This document shows, piece after piece, positions 1-7,946 of a stretch of 40,280 bases of DNA. Source of the DNA: Candidatus Choladousia intestinavium (lineage in GTDB: Bacteria; Bacillota; Clostridia; Lachnospirales; Lachnospiraceae). The notes under the pieces were generated by a model that saw only the letters and a program-made list of their open reading frames with translations, ran no database searches and had not been told where the DNA came from. Within the stretch, counting starts at the first letter, position 1. Each line of letters starts with the position of its first letter. The translations under genes and the position numbers were made by a program. Where the stretch lies: positions 1 through 40,280 of the forward strand of contig DVGK01000132.1 of assembly GCA_018712785.1 (NCBI GenBank). The letters are read 5' to 3'.

Positions 1-1
1 A

Positions 2-1750
2 AAAGAGCTGGGAATTTACGCAGTGCTTGGCTACCGGAAATCTGAAGTTCTCTCTCTTTTAACCTTTGAAAATCTTCTGCTCTTCGGCATGGCCTTTCTT
101 CTGGGCATCCTGTTTGGAGGCCTGGCCCATAAGGGGATCGTCTTTCTCATCGTGACGCTGCTGCAGCTGGGGATTGACCATTCCGAAATTCCCCTGCTTT
201 ACAGGACAGCCATCTGGAGGACCGCCTTGTTTCTATGGGCAGTTGTCCTTTTTATCACTCTCTCCAACGGAAGATTTTTGTTTCGGACCTCCCTTATAAA
301 TCTGGTGCGGTTTGAAAAACGCGCTGAAAAGAAAATGAAATTCCGCAGAATCCCTGCAGCTCTTGGATTTTTTCTGATCCTTGCCGGATATCTGACCGCC
401 CTGAATGTTCTTTCGGGCAGCGATTCCGCCTGGGTTTCAGTGGGATTTTATCAGATGGGGCTGCTGACCTTGTTTCTGGTGGCCGCCGGCACAGTGCTCT
501 TCATCGCTTCCTTTCTTCCCTATGTTATGGAGCAGAGTAAGAAACGCAGAGGCAGCTTTTATACTCCTGTCCGGATCATCACTACGCCCAATTTTATTTA
601 CCGCATCCGCTCCAATTCAAAAACGCTGATTATGCTTACCCTGCTGTCCGGGGCAGCATTAACGATCTCAAGCGTTATGGCCCTGTCCGTATACTATCCC
701 ATTGCCTCTGTGTCCCGGGTAGCTCCCTCTGAGATCGAATTTCCTCTGGATCCGGAAAAAACGCTGGATGAGGTGACGCGTATTCTGAAGCGGTACGCGC
801 CGGACAGTGAGGACGCAGGATTGCTTCGCACGGATTTATACAAAGTAACCTCCGATTCTGACCATCTTCCTGCGGAATACAGTCTGGGTTCTTCCATAAA
901 CGAAGGAGAGAATGAGAAGCTTTTAAGGGAAGCCGGTTTTGAATGTATCTCTTATTCTCAGTACGCGAAGCTGCTGGAGGCCCAGGGAAGGACAAAGGTT
1001 TTGTCCGCTCTCCCGGCGCTGTCGGAAAATGAATGCATTCTCCTGAAATATCAGCCGGAGCAGGACACAGAAGAAGGGCGGCAGTATCGGCTGCAGTACC
1101 AGGGAGGTGAGCGGACGGTTACGGTAAAGAAGGTCTCCCTGGAAAATGCGATATCCTTTGCCAACAGCGTCGGAACCCTGGTGCTCAGCGACAGCCTCTG
1201 CGAAGAAATCGGGGCGGTTCAGTCTCCCTTCAAAATAATTATAAGCATAAACGGCAGTTCCCTGAAAAACAATGAAGAGCTCTACCAGGCGCTGTACAAT
1301 TATTTAGAGGGAAGTCCGTATCTCCAGGGAAATTCACACAGAATCCATGAGCTTCTGTATCTGAACAGCTCAACCTTTCTGCTGATTGGCTTTCTGGTGG
1401 TACTGTTTTTTCTCGCAGTGGGCAGTATCCTGTATTTTAACAATCTCTCCTCTGTCATGGATTCCAGAGCAGACTATGAGATTCTCAGAAAAATCGGCTA
1501 TCGGAAAAGCCAGATCAAAAGGATACTCCGGAAACAGATTTTAACCTTTTTTGCCATCCCCTTTTTACTGGGATCTCTGGACTGCCTCTTTGCGACGCTC
1601 GTATATAAAACCGGGCTGATGCAGAATCTCCTGGGCAGCTCCCTTACTCAGTATCTTCCCGTTCTGGCTGCCTGGCTTTTAACAGGGCTGATCTATCTTA
1701 TGTACTATGCTTTAACGCTCCGCTCCTGCTGCAGAGCTGCAATCCGCTGA
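2..1750 (+). CDS. BceB/FtsX-type ABC transporter permease, 5' end outside window
   Basis: The reading frame is open from the first bases, so the start lies upstream of the window; a GTG at 23 is internal to a conserved FtsX stretch (KELGIYAVLGYRKSE) and is not the real start. The visible 582 residues show an FtsX-like membrane block, several further hydrophobic segments, a large hydrophilic extracellular region (roughly residues 240-440), and a second FtsX block near the C terminus with a related motif (DYEILRKIGYRKSQ). Two FtsX blocks flanking an external domain is the BceB/VraG layout. BceB-type permeases work with a separate ATPase and usually export or sense cell-wall-active peptides; the ATPase would be upstream. 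A two-component pair follows, but its kinase is not the usual two-TM BceS type. The family call is firm; the substrate is unknown. Confidence 0.85.
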   Translation, partial: KELGIYAVLGYRKSEVLSLLTFENLLLFGMAFLLGILFGGLAHKGIVFLIVTLLQLGIDHSEIPLLYRTAIWRTALFLWAVVLFITLSNGRFLFRTSLINLVRFEKRAEKKMKFRRIPAALGFFLILAGYLTALNVLSGSDSAWVSVGFYQMGLLTLFLVAAGTVLFIASFLPYVMEQSKKRRGSFYTPVRIITTPNFIYRIRSNSKTLIMLTLLSGAALTISSVMALSVYYPIASVSRVAPSEIEFPLDPEKTLDEVTRILKRYAPDSEDAGLLRTDLYKVTSDSDHLPAEYSLGSSINEGENEKLLREAGFECISYSQYAKLLEAQGRTKVLSALPALSENECILLKYQPEQDTEEGRQYRLQYQGGERTVTVKKVSLENAISFANSVGTLVLSDSLCEEIGAVQSPFKIIISINGSSLKNNEELYQALYNYLEGSPYLQGNSHRIHELLYLNSSTFLLIGFLVVLFFLAVGSILYFNNLSSVMDSRADYEILRKIGYRKSQIKRILRKQILTFFAIPFLLGSLDCLFATLVYKTGLMQNLLGSSLTQYLPVLAAWLLTGLIYLMYYALTLRSCCRAAIR

Positions 1751-1762
1751 GAGAGTCTTCTC

Positions 1763-1778
1763 CTTCCCTTTTGGGAAG
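1763..1778 (+). terminator. Weak hairpin after the permease gene
   Basis: CTTCCC-TTTT-GGGAAG forms a perfect six-pair stem 12 bases after the permease stop. No clean U-tract follows, only a pyrimidine-rich stretch, so termination is probably partial and some read-through into the kinase gene is likely. Confidence 0.4.
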
Positions 1779-1812
1779 CGCCCTTCCGCCTCTTTTCCTA
1801 ACCTCTATGATC

Positions 1813-1821
1813 TGATATAAT
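1813..1821 (+). promoter_or_regulatory. Extended -10 promoter for the kinase/regulator pair
   Basis: TGATATAAT gives a consensus TATAAT -10 (1816-1821) with the TGn extension. There is no good -35 at 16-18 bases upstream, which fits an extended -10 promoter. It lies 30 bases before the preferred TTG start and would allow the two-component genes to be expressed separately from the permease. Confidence 0.5.
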
Positions 1822-1851
1822 CAGAAACAAACCTGTAAGGGAGCGTTGCAA

Positions 1852-3420
1852 TTGAAGAGTCTGAGCATTAAATTATTACTGTTTGCCAATTATATCGTTC
1901 TGATTCTGATGACAGGAAAGGCTTCTGTTTCCCTGTCCCCCATTTCCATCCAGTCTTTAATCCCGCTTTTTCTGGCGACTCTTCTGATGGGGGACATGAC
2001 TTATATTGCGTCCTGCAATTTAAAGGGAAACACCATCCTCTTTCTTTTCTGCGGCCTCCTTGCCGCGGACAGCTGGTATCTGTTTTTTACCGCAGGTCTG
2101 ACGGATTCCGGCGAAGGATGGTTCCGGCTTCTCGGACCCGCGGTACTCTACCTGTCTGTCCGCTTCTGCCTTCTTTTCCTGTTTCAGGGATATACATACA
2201 AAATGAAAAAGGCGGCAGACCTTCTTCTGACAGGATTCTTCCTGTGTTCAGAGGTCAGTGTATTCCTCAGCGAGAGAATCTATGCCGGTGCTTACGGCAT
2301 TCAGTTTGCCGGCAGCGTCCTCTGCTTCCTTTCCATTGTTCTCTGTCACCGGAAGCGTGTATGGTTTGTCCTTAAAAGCGGGAAGAGAGCCATAGTCCTC
2401 TCCTGCTTTGCTACAATGGCCGCCTTTTTTATCTATTATTTTCTGACATTAAATATAAACGATCACATTGGAAACTTTGGGGTTTACATCATGGTTTTAA
2501 TCTTTTTTATGAGTGTCCACGGCATTGTCTTAAAGGAGACAGACGGCATTCCGCTTTGCGCTGTTTTCAGTTTCAGGCAGCAGCTCTTTCTTGGCTGCGC
2601 AGTCATTGGAGGTCTTCTTACTGTCTGCCTGGCTTTTGGCTGGCCGGCTTCTGTTTTCCTTCTGCTGCTGAACCTGGCTGCCGCCTTCTTTTTTCTGTGC
2701 AATATCCTCCTGGGCGAAAATCTGAAAGCCGGAAAAAATCGGATCGGTCAGGAAAGTAAATACACCTATGCCCTGGGCCGTCTGCAGCATGAGGAGGAGC
2801 TGAAAAGCAGCTTCGCCAATTTTCTTCACGACGATGTGCTGCAGGATCTGCTGGCCGTCAAAAATATGGCACCCAAAAGCTCACGTCCGGAAATACAGGA
2901 TCTGATCATGGAAACGCTGGAACAGCTGAATGTCCGGATCCGAAATCAGATGCAGGACTGCCATCCGATCCTTCTGAAAAGCCTGACCTTAAAAGAAAAT
3001 CTGGATAAGCTGATTCAGAGCGTCCAGTCTCTTTTCCCCCAGAGGGAGATTCAGGTGGCCTTTACGTGTCCGGATACTCTCTTTATCCCGGAGCCTTATG
3101 ATATGCTGGTTTACAGGCTGGTAAAAGAGCTGCTGATAAATGTCTATAAACATTCAGACGGGAACCGCGCGCAGGTCACTTTATCCCTGGAAAGGGACGC
3201 GGTCAAGCTTTCCGTGGGCGATAACGGGACCGCAGGTTCCATGGCGGATATGGTGAAAAACCAGTCTCCCATCTGGCACAAGGGACTCGCGTCTATGAAA
3301 GAACAGATAGAGGCTCTGGGCGGCTCCCTGTCCGTCTCCTATCAGGAACCCAGGGGGGTCCGGACCGAGATCCGATTTTTAGTGAAAGGAGATGTCTCTT
3401 ATAAACATTTTGTTAGTTGA
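1852..3420 (+). CDS. DesK/LiaS-like multi-TM sensor histidine kinase
   Basis: A 522-residue kinase. The N-terminal half (about 1-280) is almost all hydrophobic, with 8-10 predicted membrane segments and no large external domain, suggesting it senses within or near the membrane. The dimerisation/phosphoacceptor region has FLHDDVLQ with the likely phosphorylated His at residue 326, the HisKA_3 pattern of NarX/DesK/LiaS kinases. The ATP-binding domain follows, with N-box ELLINVYKHS, a G1 box (VGDNG) and a C-terminal GLASMKEQIEALGG. A TTG at 1846 gives the longest frame, but AAGGGAG at 1837-1843 sits 8 bases before the TTG at 1852, which is therefore preferred. It overlaps the downstream regulator by 29 bases, so the two are translated together. 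The signal is unknown; the preceding BceB-like permease suggests envelope stress. Confidence 0.88.
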   Translation: MKSLSIKLLLFANYIVLILMTGKASVSLSPISIQSLIPLFLATLLMGDMTYIASCNLKGNTILFLFCGLLAADSWYLFFTAGLTDSGEGWFRLLGPAVLYLSVRFCLLFLFQGYTYKMKKAADLLLTGFFLCSEVSVFLSERIYAGAYGIQFAGSVLCFLSIVLCHRKRVWFVLKSGKRAIVLSCFATMAAFFIYYFLTLNINDHIGNFGVYIMVLIFFMSVHGIVLKETDGIPLCAVFSFRQQLFLGCAVIGGLLTVCLAFGWPASVFLLLLNLAAAFFFLCNILLGENLKAGKNRIGQESKYTYALGRLQHEEELKSSFANFLHDDVLQDLLAVKNMAPKSSRPEIQDLIMETLEQLNVRIRNQMQDCHPILLKSLTLKENLDKLIQSVQSLFPQREIQVAFTCPDTLFIPEPYDMLVYRLVKELLINVYKHSDGNRAQVTLSLERDAVKLSVGDNGTAGSMADMVKNQSPIWHKGLASMKEQIEALGGSLSVSYQEPRGVRTEIRFLVKGDVSYKHFVS

Positions 3421-4009
3421 CGACCATGCGCTTTTTTCAAAAAGCCTGACCGTTGCTTTAGAAGAATATGAGGAAATTCAGCACTTTTACACCACCCGGG
3501 AGCTTGCGTCTCTGCCGGAGCAGGTCCGGGAGAAGAAAATCGATATCGTTTTGATGGATATTAACCTGGGAAGTCTCAGCAGACAGGATGGGTTAACCCT
3601 TGCTTCCGAACTGAAGAAGGCGGTTCCCTCTGTGAAAATCATCCTGCTGACAGGGTATGACCTGCCGGTTTACCAATATGAAGCAAAGAAGATGGGCGCC
3701 GCCGGCTTCCTTAATAAAAACATAAACCCTGAGGAGCTTCTCCATTCCCTGATCCGCGTGGCAAAGGGCGGTTCCTGCTTTTCATCCAGGCAAGAGGAGG
3801 TAAAAATCGAGGAACTGACCGGCAGTGAGAGACGCATCCTGCAGCTGATTTCAGAAGGAAAAAAGAGAAAGGAAATAGCCTGCCAGCTGTATATAAGCGA
3901 AAGGACTCTCTCCAATCATCTGCAGCATATTTATGAGAAGCTGGGCGTCACCTCTTCCATTGAGGCTGTGACAAAAGCTCTGAAAATGGGATACATCTCT
4001 CTTCCCTAA
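3392..4009 (+). CDS. NarL/LuxR-family response regulator
   Basis: A 205-residue regulator with an N-terminal receiver (INILLVDDH, phosphoacceptor Asp56 in VLMDINLG, Thr in LLTGYD, Lys in FLNKNINPEE) and a C-terminal LuxR-type helix-turn-helix (LTGSERRILQLISEGKKRKEIA through ISERTLSNHL). Its start lies inside the kinase gene and the AGGAG at 3387-3391 abuts the ATG, so expression probably depends on translational coupling. It is the cognate partner of the DesK-like kinase. Its stop overlaps by four bases the stop of the convergent ABC permease gene, leaving no room for a separate terminator. The target may be the permease operon upstream, but no operator is recognised. Confidence 0.92.
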   Translation: MSLINILLVDDHALFSKSLTVALEEYEEIQHFYTTRELASLPEQVREKKIDIVLMDINLGSLSRQDGLTLASELKKAVPSVKIILLTGYDLPVYQYEAKKMGAAGFLNKNINPEELLHSLIRVAKGGSCFSSRQEEVKIEELTGSERRILQLISEGKKRKEIACQLYISERTLSNHLQHIYEKLGVTSSIEAVTKALKMGYISLP

Positions 4010-4725
4010 AAGCGCCTGGTTCCTCTTCCCGCTGGGCGGTTAAAGACCAGCAGAAGCACACCGGCTGCAAAGGCCAGGAGCTGTACAGCTATAACGGAGG
4101 CAGGCATAGAGAATACCGGATCCAGGATTCCCAGCGTCTGCGGGTATTCTGTAAAAAAACGCCCGTCCCAGAGTCCCAGGGCTTTGGGAAGGGGCAGAAC
4201 CCTGCACATGAACGGAAACAGCATCCAGACATAAAGCAGCCATGGCCTGCATCTGCCTAAAAGCCAGCCGCTGCCAAGCCCAAGAACCAGAGGCGGAATC
4301 AGGGCCGCCGTAACCGTCGGCAGAAGGATTTCCCACTGATACCAATTAAAATACCAGCCGTAAAATACGAAAGCCTCCCCAAGGCAAAGCAGCGTCAGCA
4401 GTCCCGTCCCTGTCATGGCGGCGCCGCATCGGGCCAGCCCATATTTCCATGGAATCACAGGAGTGGCGTCTGTGAGAATATCTGCCCGCTTTGCCCGAAC
4501 AGATGTGAAAAAGGACAGAAAAAACAGCGCGCCCGCCCACAGCAAGGGCAGTATGCGGCTTAGGTAGTCCCCAAAGCTCCAGGGCGAAAACGGCGCGGTG
4601 CGCGATACACCCAGGATCGTCACACGGTTCAGTACCTGCCAGCCGTAAAATAAAAGTACCAGTCCAATCCCAAAGAAAAATTTATTCCAAAGCAGACGTC
4701 TGCACTCATATTTATATATTTTCAT
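4006..4725 (-). CDS. ABC-2-type membrane permease, last gene of the ABC/metallopeptidase operon
   Basis: A 239-residue, strongly hydrophobic protein with about six predicted membrane segments and an N-terminal cytoplasmic MKIYKYECRRLLWNKFFF like that of ABC-2 permease subunits. No extracellular domain or catalytic motif is visible. It overlaps the end of the permease-peptidase gene by 14 bases. A TTG at 4728 precedes the ATG at 4725; both lie within range of GAGGAGGAG upstream, and the ATG is chosen. It is probably the second membrane half of the exporter whose first half is fused to the peptidase, sharing the single ATPase. The protein is not one I recognise beyond the family. Confidence 0.75.
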   Translation of the reverse strand: MKIYKYECRRLLWNKFFFGIGLVLLFYGWQVLNRVTILGVSRTAPFSPWSFGDYLSRILPLLWAGALFFLSFFTSVRAKRADILTDATPVIPWKYGLARCGAAMTGTGLLTLLCLGEAFVFYGWYFNWYQWEILLPTVTAALIPPLVLGLGSGWLLGRCRPWLLYVWMLFPFMCRVLPLPKALGLWDGRFFTEYPQTLGILDPVFSMPASVIAVQLLAFAAGVLLLVFNRPAGRGTRRF

Positions 4726-6910
4726 CAAGGTTCAGCTCCTCCTCTGTCAGCCCGCAGGCATCTAAAAAATCTTCATACGTTAAATAGGGGTAAGCGGGAT
4801 CCAGTTCCCGGTTAAACAGCTTCTGCAGAATCTCATCCATGGCCTCTTCCCCTCCTGCCAGCTCTTCCGCTTTCAGGATTTTCAAAGGCATCTCGCAGTA
4901 CTGACGCACATAGGAGAGACTGTTGGAGATTTCCAGCCGTTTTTCTTCCGGAAGCTTATCCAGGTATTCCGGATTCCGGACATAGAAATTCAGATAATAG
5001 TCGTCCACCGCCTGCTTCCACTGATCTGTATAATATTCCCGGGCATACTCCTCTCCGTAAAGCTCCTTGACAATCCGGTACGTGGTGTAGACAGTAAGGC
5101 CCTCTGCCGACCATGAACTGGTCTCATCGGAACTGTCAAACATATTTCCAAGTCCCCACCACTGATGTACCAGCTCATGAATCATAACTTCACCGGCAGC
5201 CGCTCCTTTGCCGCCGTCTTCCAGATTGGCGGCGGTAAAATCCGCCTCGTCCAGCAGGCTGGCTCCCTCCGTGGCATAGCCTCCGCCGACGACCCGGCTC
5301 TCGATCAGCTTCAGTCTGCCGCCGGCGCCAAAGGACAGAGTACCGTAATGCTCTGTACAGTAGTCGATAACGGCCTTTACCGCCTCCGCGGCCCCTGCCT
5401 CCTCCATTACCTCCTGATGCTTTCGTCCGTAATAGAACTCTACAGTGATGCCGCCCGCCTCAATGTCCTCCCGGATGTAATCCCCCGCATAGAGAATTCC
5501 GCCTGTTCCATTGTCTTCGTACCTCCACGTGGAAGTGCCGTCCTCCTGTTCGGATACAATTTCTGCCTCGCCTGTCCCGAAAGGAATAACCGTCATCGAA
5601 TCCGGCAGGGTAATCTCTATTACAGCAGGGTACAGTTTCTCGTCCGGAAGCACGTTCATCAGACGGGGCGCTAAGGACGCGTTTTCCAGGCAGAGGTACT
5701 CTTCGCTGATCTCCCTGCCTCCCTGCATAGCGGAGGAATTGCGGTTTTCCTGTGGAAAGCCGCCGTATTCCACAGTCACCTCCGCCGCTTCTTCCGCGGG
5801 AAGCTCCACTTCCAGCATAGCCTCATTATATTCCTGATAGTCCCCCAGGACAAAAGGCGCCTCTTCCCCGTTTATCTGAACCGAAGAAATCCGGTAGCCG
5901 GGCGTAACCGCAAAGGCGGCCTTCTGCGCCTGTCCGGAGGTGTTCTGAAACTGATAGGAGGCCAGACCTGTTACAGTACCATCTGTCAGATTCGGAAATA
6001 CCTGGGCCGTGCGTCCGGTGCAGACCACTCCCTCCAGATACTCCAGCTCTCCAAAGGTAAATACCGTCTCATCCGGATTGCTGTGATCCACCAGAGGCTG
6101 AGCCGCGTAGGCCGTACCAGAGCAAAGAAGCAGCGCCAGGGCGATCACGGGACGGTAAATGCGGCGGGCGCTTCTTAAAAAGGAGCCGAAAATCCCCTTC
6201 CCATACTGCCGGACACACATCCAGGACAGGGTCCAAAGACCTGCCAGGGCTGCCAGCCAGGTCAGCCGCATATAGGCAACGGAGCGAAAAATACGGAAAT
6301 TGGAAAAATCATCTGAGAGAGCCCACACACAGGGATTCAGCCAGCAAAGCTGCCAGTTGTCCGACCAGACGGTAAGGCTGAGTCCCGCAAAGGCTGCGAA
6401 CAGCACCAAAGCCAGATCCGCCCGCTGGGTAAACTGATACGCGGAGGCGCCGGCCAGAGCCCCCAGAGGAAGAGAAAGACCCATGAAAAGCAAATACGAC
6501 AGAAGGTAGTCCGTACCGTCAAAGACCGTTCCGATCTGTCCCCGAGTGATAGGAAACCAAACCGCCATCGCGGCTGCCGCCGTCATAAGAGCTGCCGCCG
6601 TAAGAGACAGCAGCCGTATCGCCGCCATGCTTTGAGACGAAACAGCCGCATCCAGCAGCACATCCGTCCGGCTGCGGCTTGCACGGTCCAGTTCAAACAC
6701 GGTCAATATTCCGAAGAGAATGCCTCCTGCCGCGCCGCCGGCGATGGAGGGATTGGCCAGATACGCTGTGAGCATGGTGTCAGCATCCGCCGGCTTGTAA
6801 AAAATCAGACCTGCCAGGGGAGAAACCATGGTAAAAAAGATGATGCTTAAGGCCAGAGGGCTTTGAAAAAGCCTCCTAAGCTCCAGTGAAAACAGCCGCA
6901 GATTTTTCAT
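4712..6910 (-). CDS. ABC-2 permease fused to an extracellular M1-type metallopeptidase domain
   Basis: A 732-residue fusion. Residues about 1-270 resemble an ABC-2 permease (starts MKNLRLFSLELRRLFQSPLALS) with about six membrane segments. After a last hydrophobic segment (IALALLLCSGTAYA) the rest is soluble and should face outside. It carries HELVHQWWG, the HExxH zinc site, at 578-582, with the probable third ligand Glu603 in WSAEGLTVY, the M1/gluzincin arrangement. Two points are unusual: 20 residues rather than the usual 18 separate the second His from that Glu, and the GxMEN substrate motif of classical M1 aminopeptidases is not evident (GGGYATEG stands near its place). The longer frame upstream is a shadow inside the ATPase gene; ATG at 6910 overlaps the ATPase stop as ATGA. 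Permease/M1 fusions occur in databases, but their substrate is not known to me. Confidence 0.85.
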   Translation of the reverse strand: MKNLRLFSLELRRLFQSPLALSIIFFTMVSPLAGLIFYKPADADTMLTAYLANPSIAGGAAGGILFGILTVFELDRASRSRTDVLLDAAVSSQSMAAIRLLSLTAAALMTAAAAMAVWFPITRGQIGTVFDGTDYLLSYLLFMGLSLPLGALAGASAYQFTQRADLALVLFAAFAGLSLTVWSDNWQLCWLNPCVWALSDDFSNFRIFRSVAYMRLTWLAALAGLWTLSWMCVRQYGKGIFGSFLRSARRIYRPVIALALLLCSGTAYAAQPLVDHSNPDETVFTFGELEYLEGVVCTGRTAQVFPNLTDGTVTGLASYQFQNTSGQAQKAAFAVTPGYRISSVQINGEEAPFVLGDYQEYNEAMLEVELPAEEAAEVTVEYGGFPQENRNSSAMQGGREISEEYLCLENASLAPRLMNVLPDEKLYPAVIEITLPDSMTVIPFGTGEAEIVSEQEDGTSTWRYEDNGTGGILYAGDYIREDIEAGGITVEFYYGRKHQEVMEEAGAAEAVKAVIDYCTEHYGTLSFGAGGRLKLIESRVVGGGYATEGASLLDEADFTAANLEDGGKGAAAGEVMIHELVHQWWGLGNMFDSSDETSSWSAEGLTVYTTYRIVKELYGEEYAREYYTDQWKQAVDDYYLNFYVRNPEYLDKLPEEKRLEISNSLSYVRQYCEMPLKILKAEELAGGEEAMDEILQKLFNRELDPAYPYLTYEDFLDACGLTEEELNLDENI

Positions 6911-7767
6911 TGCGCCACCTCCCCGGAGATCAGATAGAGATAAGCGTCTTCCAGGGAAGGCTCTTCCGGCTGGACAAAGGAAGGCAGCTCCTTTGCCACT
7001 GCCCTGCAGCGAATCCCTTGGCTGGTATTGACTCTGGCTGTAATGTGCAGTCCTTCCTCCCAGGCGGCCTCCTGTTCCCAGAAAACGCCCACGTGGCCTT
7101 CCGCGGCCTGGATCATCTGGGCCGGCGTACCGGAAAACAGAATGCTGCCCTGGTGAATGACCACAATCTGGTCGCACACCGACTGCACATCCTCTATGAT
7201 ATGAGTTGACAGCAGCACCAGCCGCTCCTGAGCCGCATGTGAGAACAGGTTCCGGAAATGAATGCGCTCCTCCGGATCCAGCCCCACCGTGGGTTCGTCA
7301 AATATCAGGAAGGAGGGATTCCCAAGCATGGCCTGAGCGATTCCCACCCTCTGGCGCTGCCCGCCGGAGAGAGTGCGGATTCTGGCTTTCGCTTTTTCTT
7401 CCAGATTTACCTGACGGATCACCTCCCGAATGGCATTCTTCGGTCTGCGCAGCCCCTTCAGTGCAGCCATATAATCTAAAAACTGCGTTACGGTAAGCTC
7501 GTCAAAGAGCCCGAAATCCTGGGGCAGATAGCCAAGCTGCGCCTTCAGCGTCCGTTCCATTTTGGACAGGGGATGGCCATCTACGTATATAGAACCGGAA
7601 GCAGGCATCAGGGCCGCTGAAAGCAGCTTCATCAAAGTAGACTTTCCGGCGCCGTTTGGCCCCAGCAGGCCAATAAGGCTTGGGCTGCCAAGGTCCAGAT
7701 TCAGCTCCTTTAAGGCCTGTTTTCCGCTGGGATACGTCATGCTGACGTTTTCAATCTTAATTTCCAT
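6907..7767 (-). CDS. ABC transporter ATP-binding protein
   Basis: A 286-residue ATPase with Walker A GPNGAGKST, Q-loop YLPQD, signature LSGGQRQRVG, Walker B FLIFDEP and switch His in STHIIEDV. The layout matches CcmA/DrrA-like ATPases that pair with ABC-2 permeases. It is the first gene of a three-gene operon, coupled to the permease-peptidase by an ATGA overlap. The start has AAAGGA 10 bases upstream. About 65 residues after the core (WEQEAAWEEGL onward) form a C-terminal domain of the type often seen in drug or peptide exporters. The predicted tandem operator upstream places it under the adjacent OmpR-type two-component system. Confidence 0.93.
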   Translation of the reverse strand: MEIKIENVSMTYPSGKQALKELNLDLGSPSLIGLLGPNGAGKSTLMKLLSAALMPASGSIYVDGHPLSKMERTLKAQLGYLPQDFGLFDELTVTQFLDYMAALKGLRRPKNAIREVIRQVNLEEKAKARIRTLSGGQRQRVGIAQAMLGNPSFLIFDEPTVGLDPEERIHFRNLFSHAAQERLVLLSTHIIEDVQSVCDQIVVIHQGSILFSGTPAQMIQAAEGHVGVFWEQEAAWEEGLHITARVNTSQGIRCRAVAKELPSFVQPEEPSLEDAYLYLISGEVAQ

Positions 7768-7833
7768 CTTGTTTAATTCCTTTCTGAAGCATTGATAATT
7801 CCCAAATCAATTCCCGCCGGCCGGGACATCCTG

Positions 7834-7888
7834 AAAATACACAGACAAAATGGAGTTCAGATGAAGGGATGGAGTATTTCTGGTGAAG
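7834..7888 (-). promoter_or_regulatory. Predicted tandem operator and promoter of the ABC/metallopeptidase operon
   Basis: Read on the minus strand, CTTCACCAGAA..ACTCCA begins at 7888 and a related copy, CTTCATCTGAACTCCA, begins at 7866: a direct repeat with a 22-base period, two helical turns, as expected for tandem binding by an OmpR-family dimer. A -10-like TATTTT (7839-7834) begins 27 bases after the start of the proximal copy, and no TTGACA-like -35 is visible, consistent with an activated promoter. The same element with the same 27-base offset stands before the regulator gene at 10037. Repeats and spacing are seen directly; binding is inferred. Confidence 0.55.
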
Positions 7889-7900
7889 CCCCATCTCGAC

Positions 7901-7946
7901 AAAAGAAAGCCGGAAGGATTTCCTATGAAATCTTCCGGCTTTCTTT
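7901..7946 (-). terminator. Terminator of the OmpR-type two-component operon
   Basis: An inverted repeat of about 19 bases (AAAGAAAGCCGGAAG... with ...CTTCCGGCTTTCTTT, one bulged base) begins right at the kinase stop and ends in a T-rich run on the minus strand. It separates the two-component genes from the ABC operon promoter just downstream. The A- and T-rich flanks would also allow some termination in the other direction. Confidence 0.8.

Noticed and set aside
6911-7177. Longer N terminus of the permease-peptidase protein
   Set aside because: It is an out-of-frame reading of the ATPase gene; the ATGA overlap at 6907-6910 gives a proper start.
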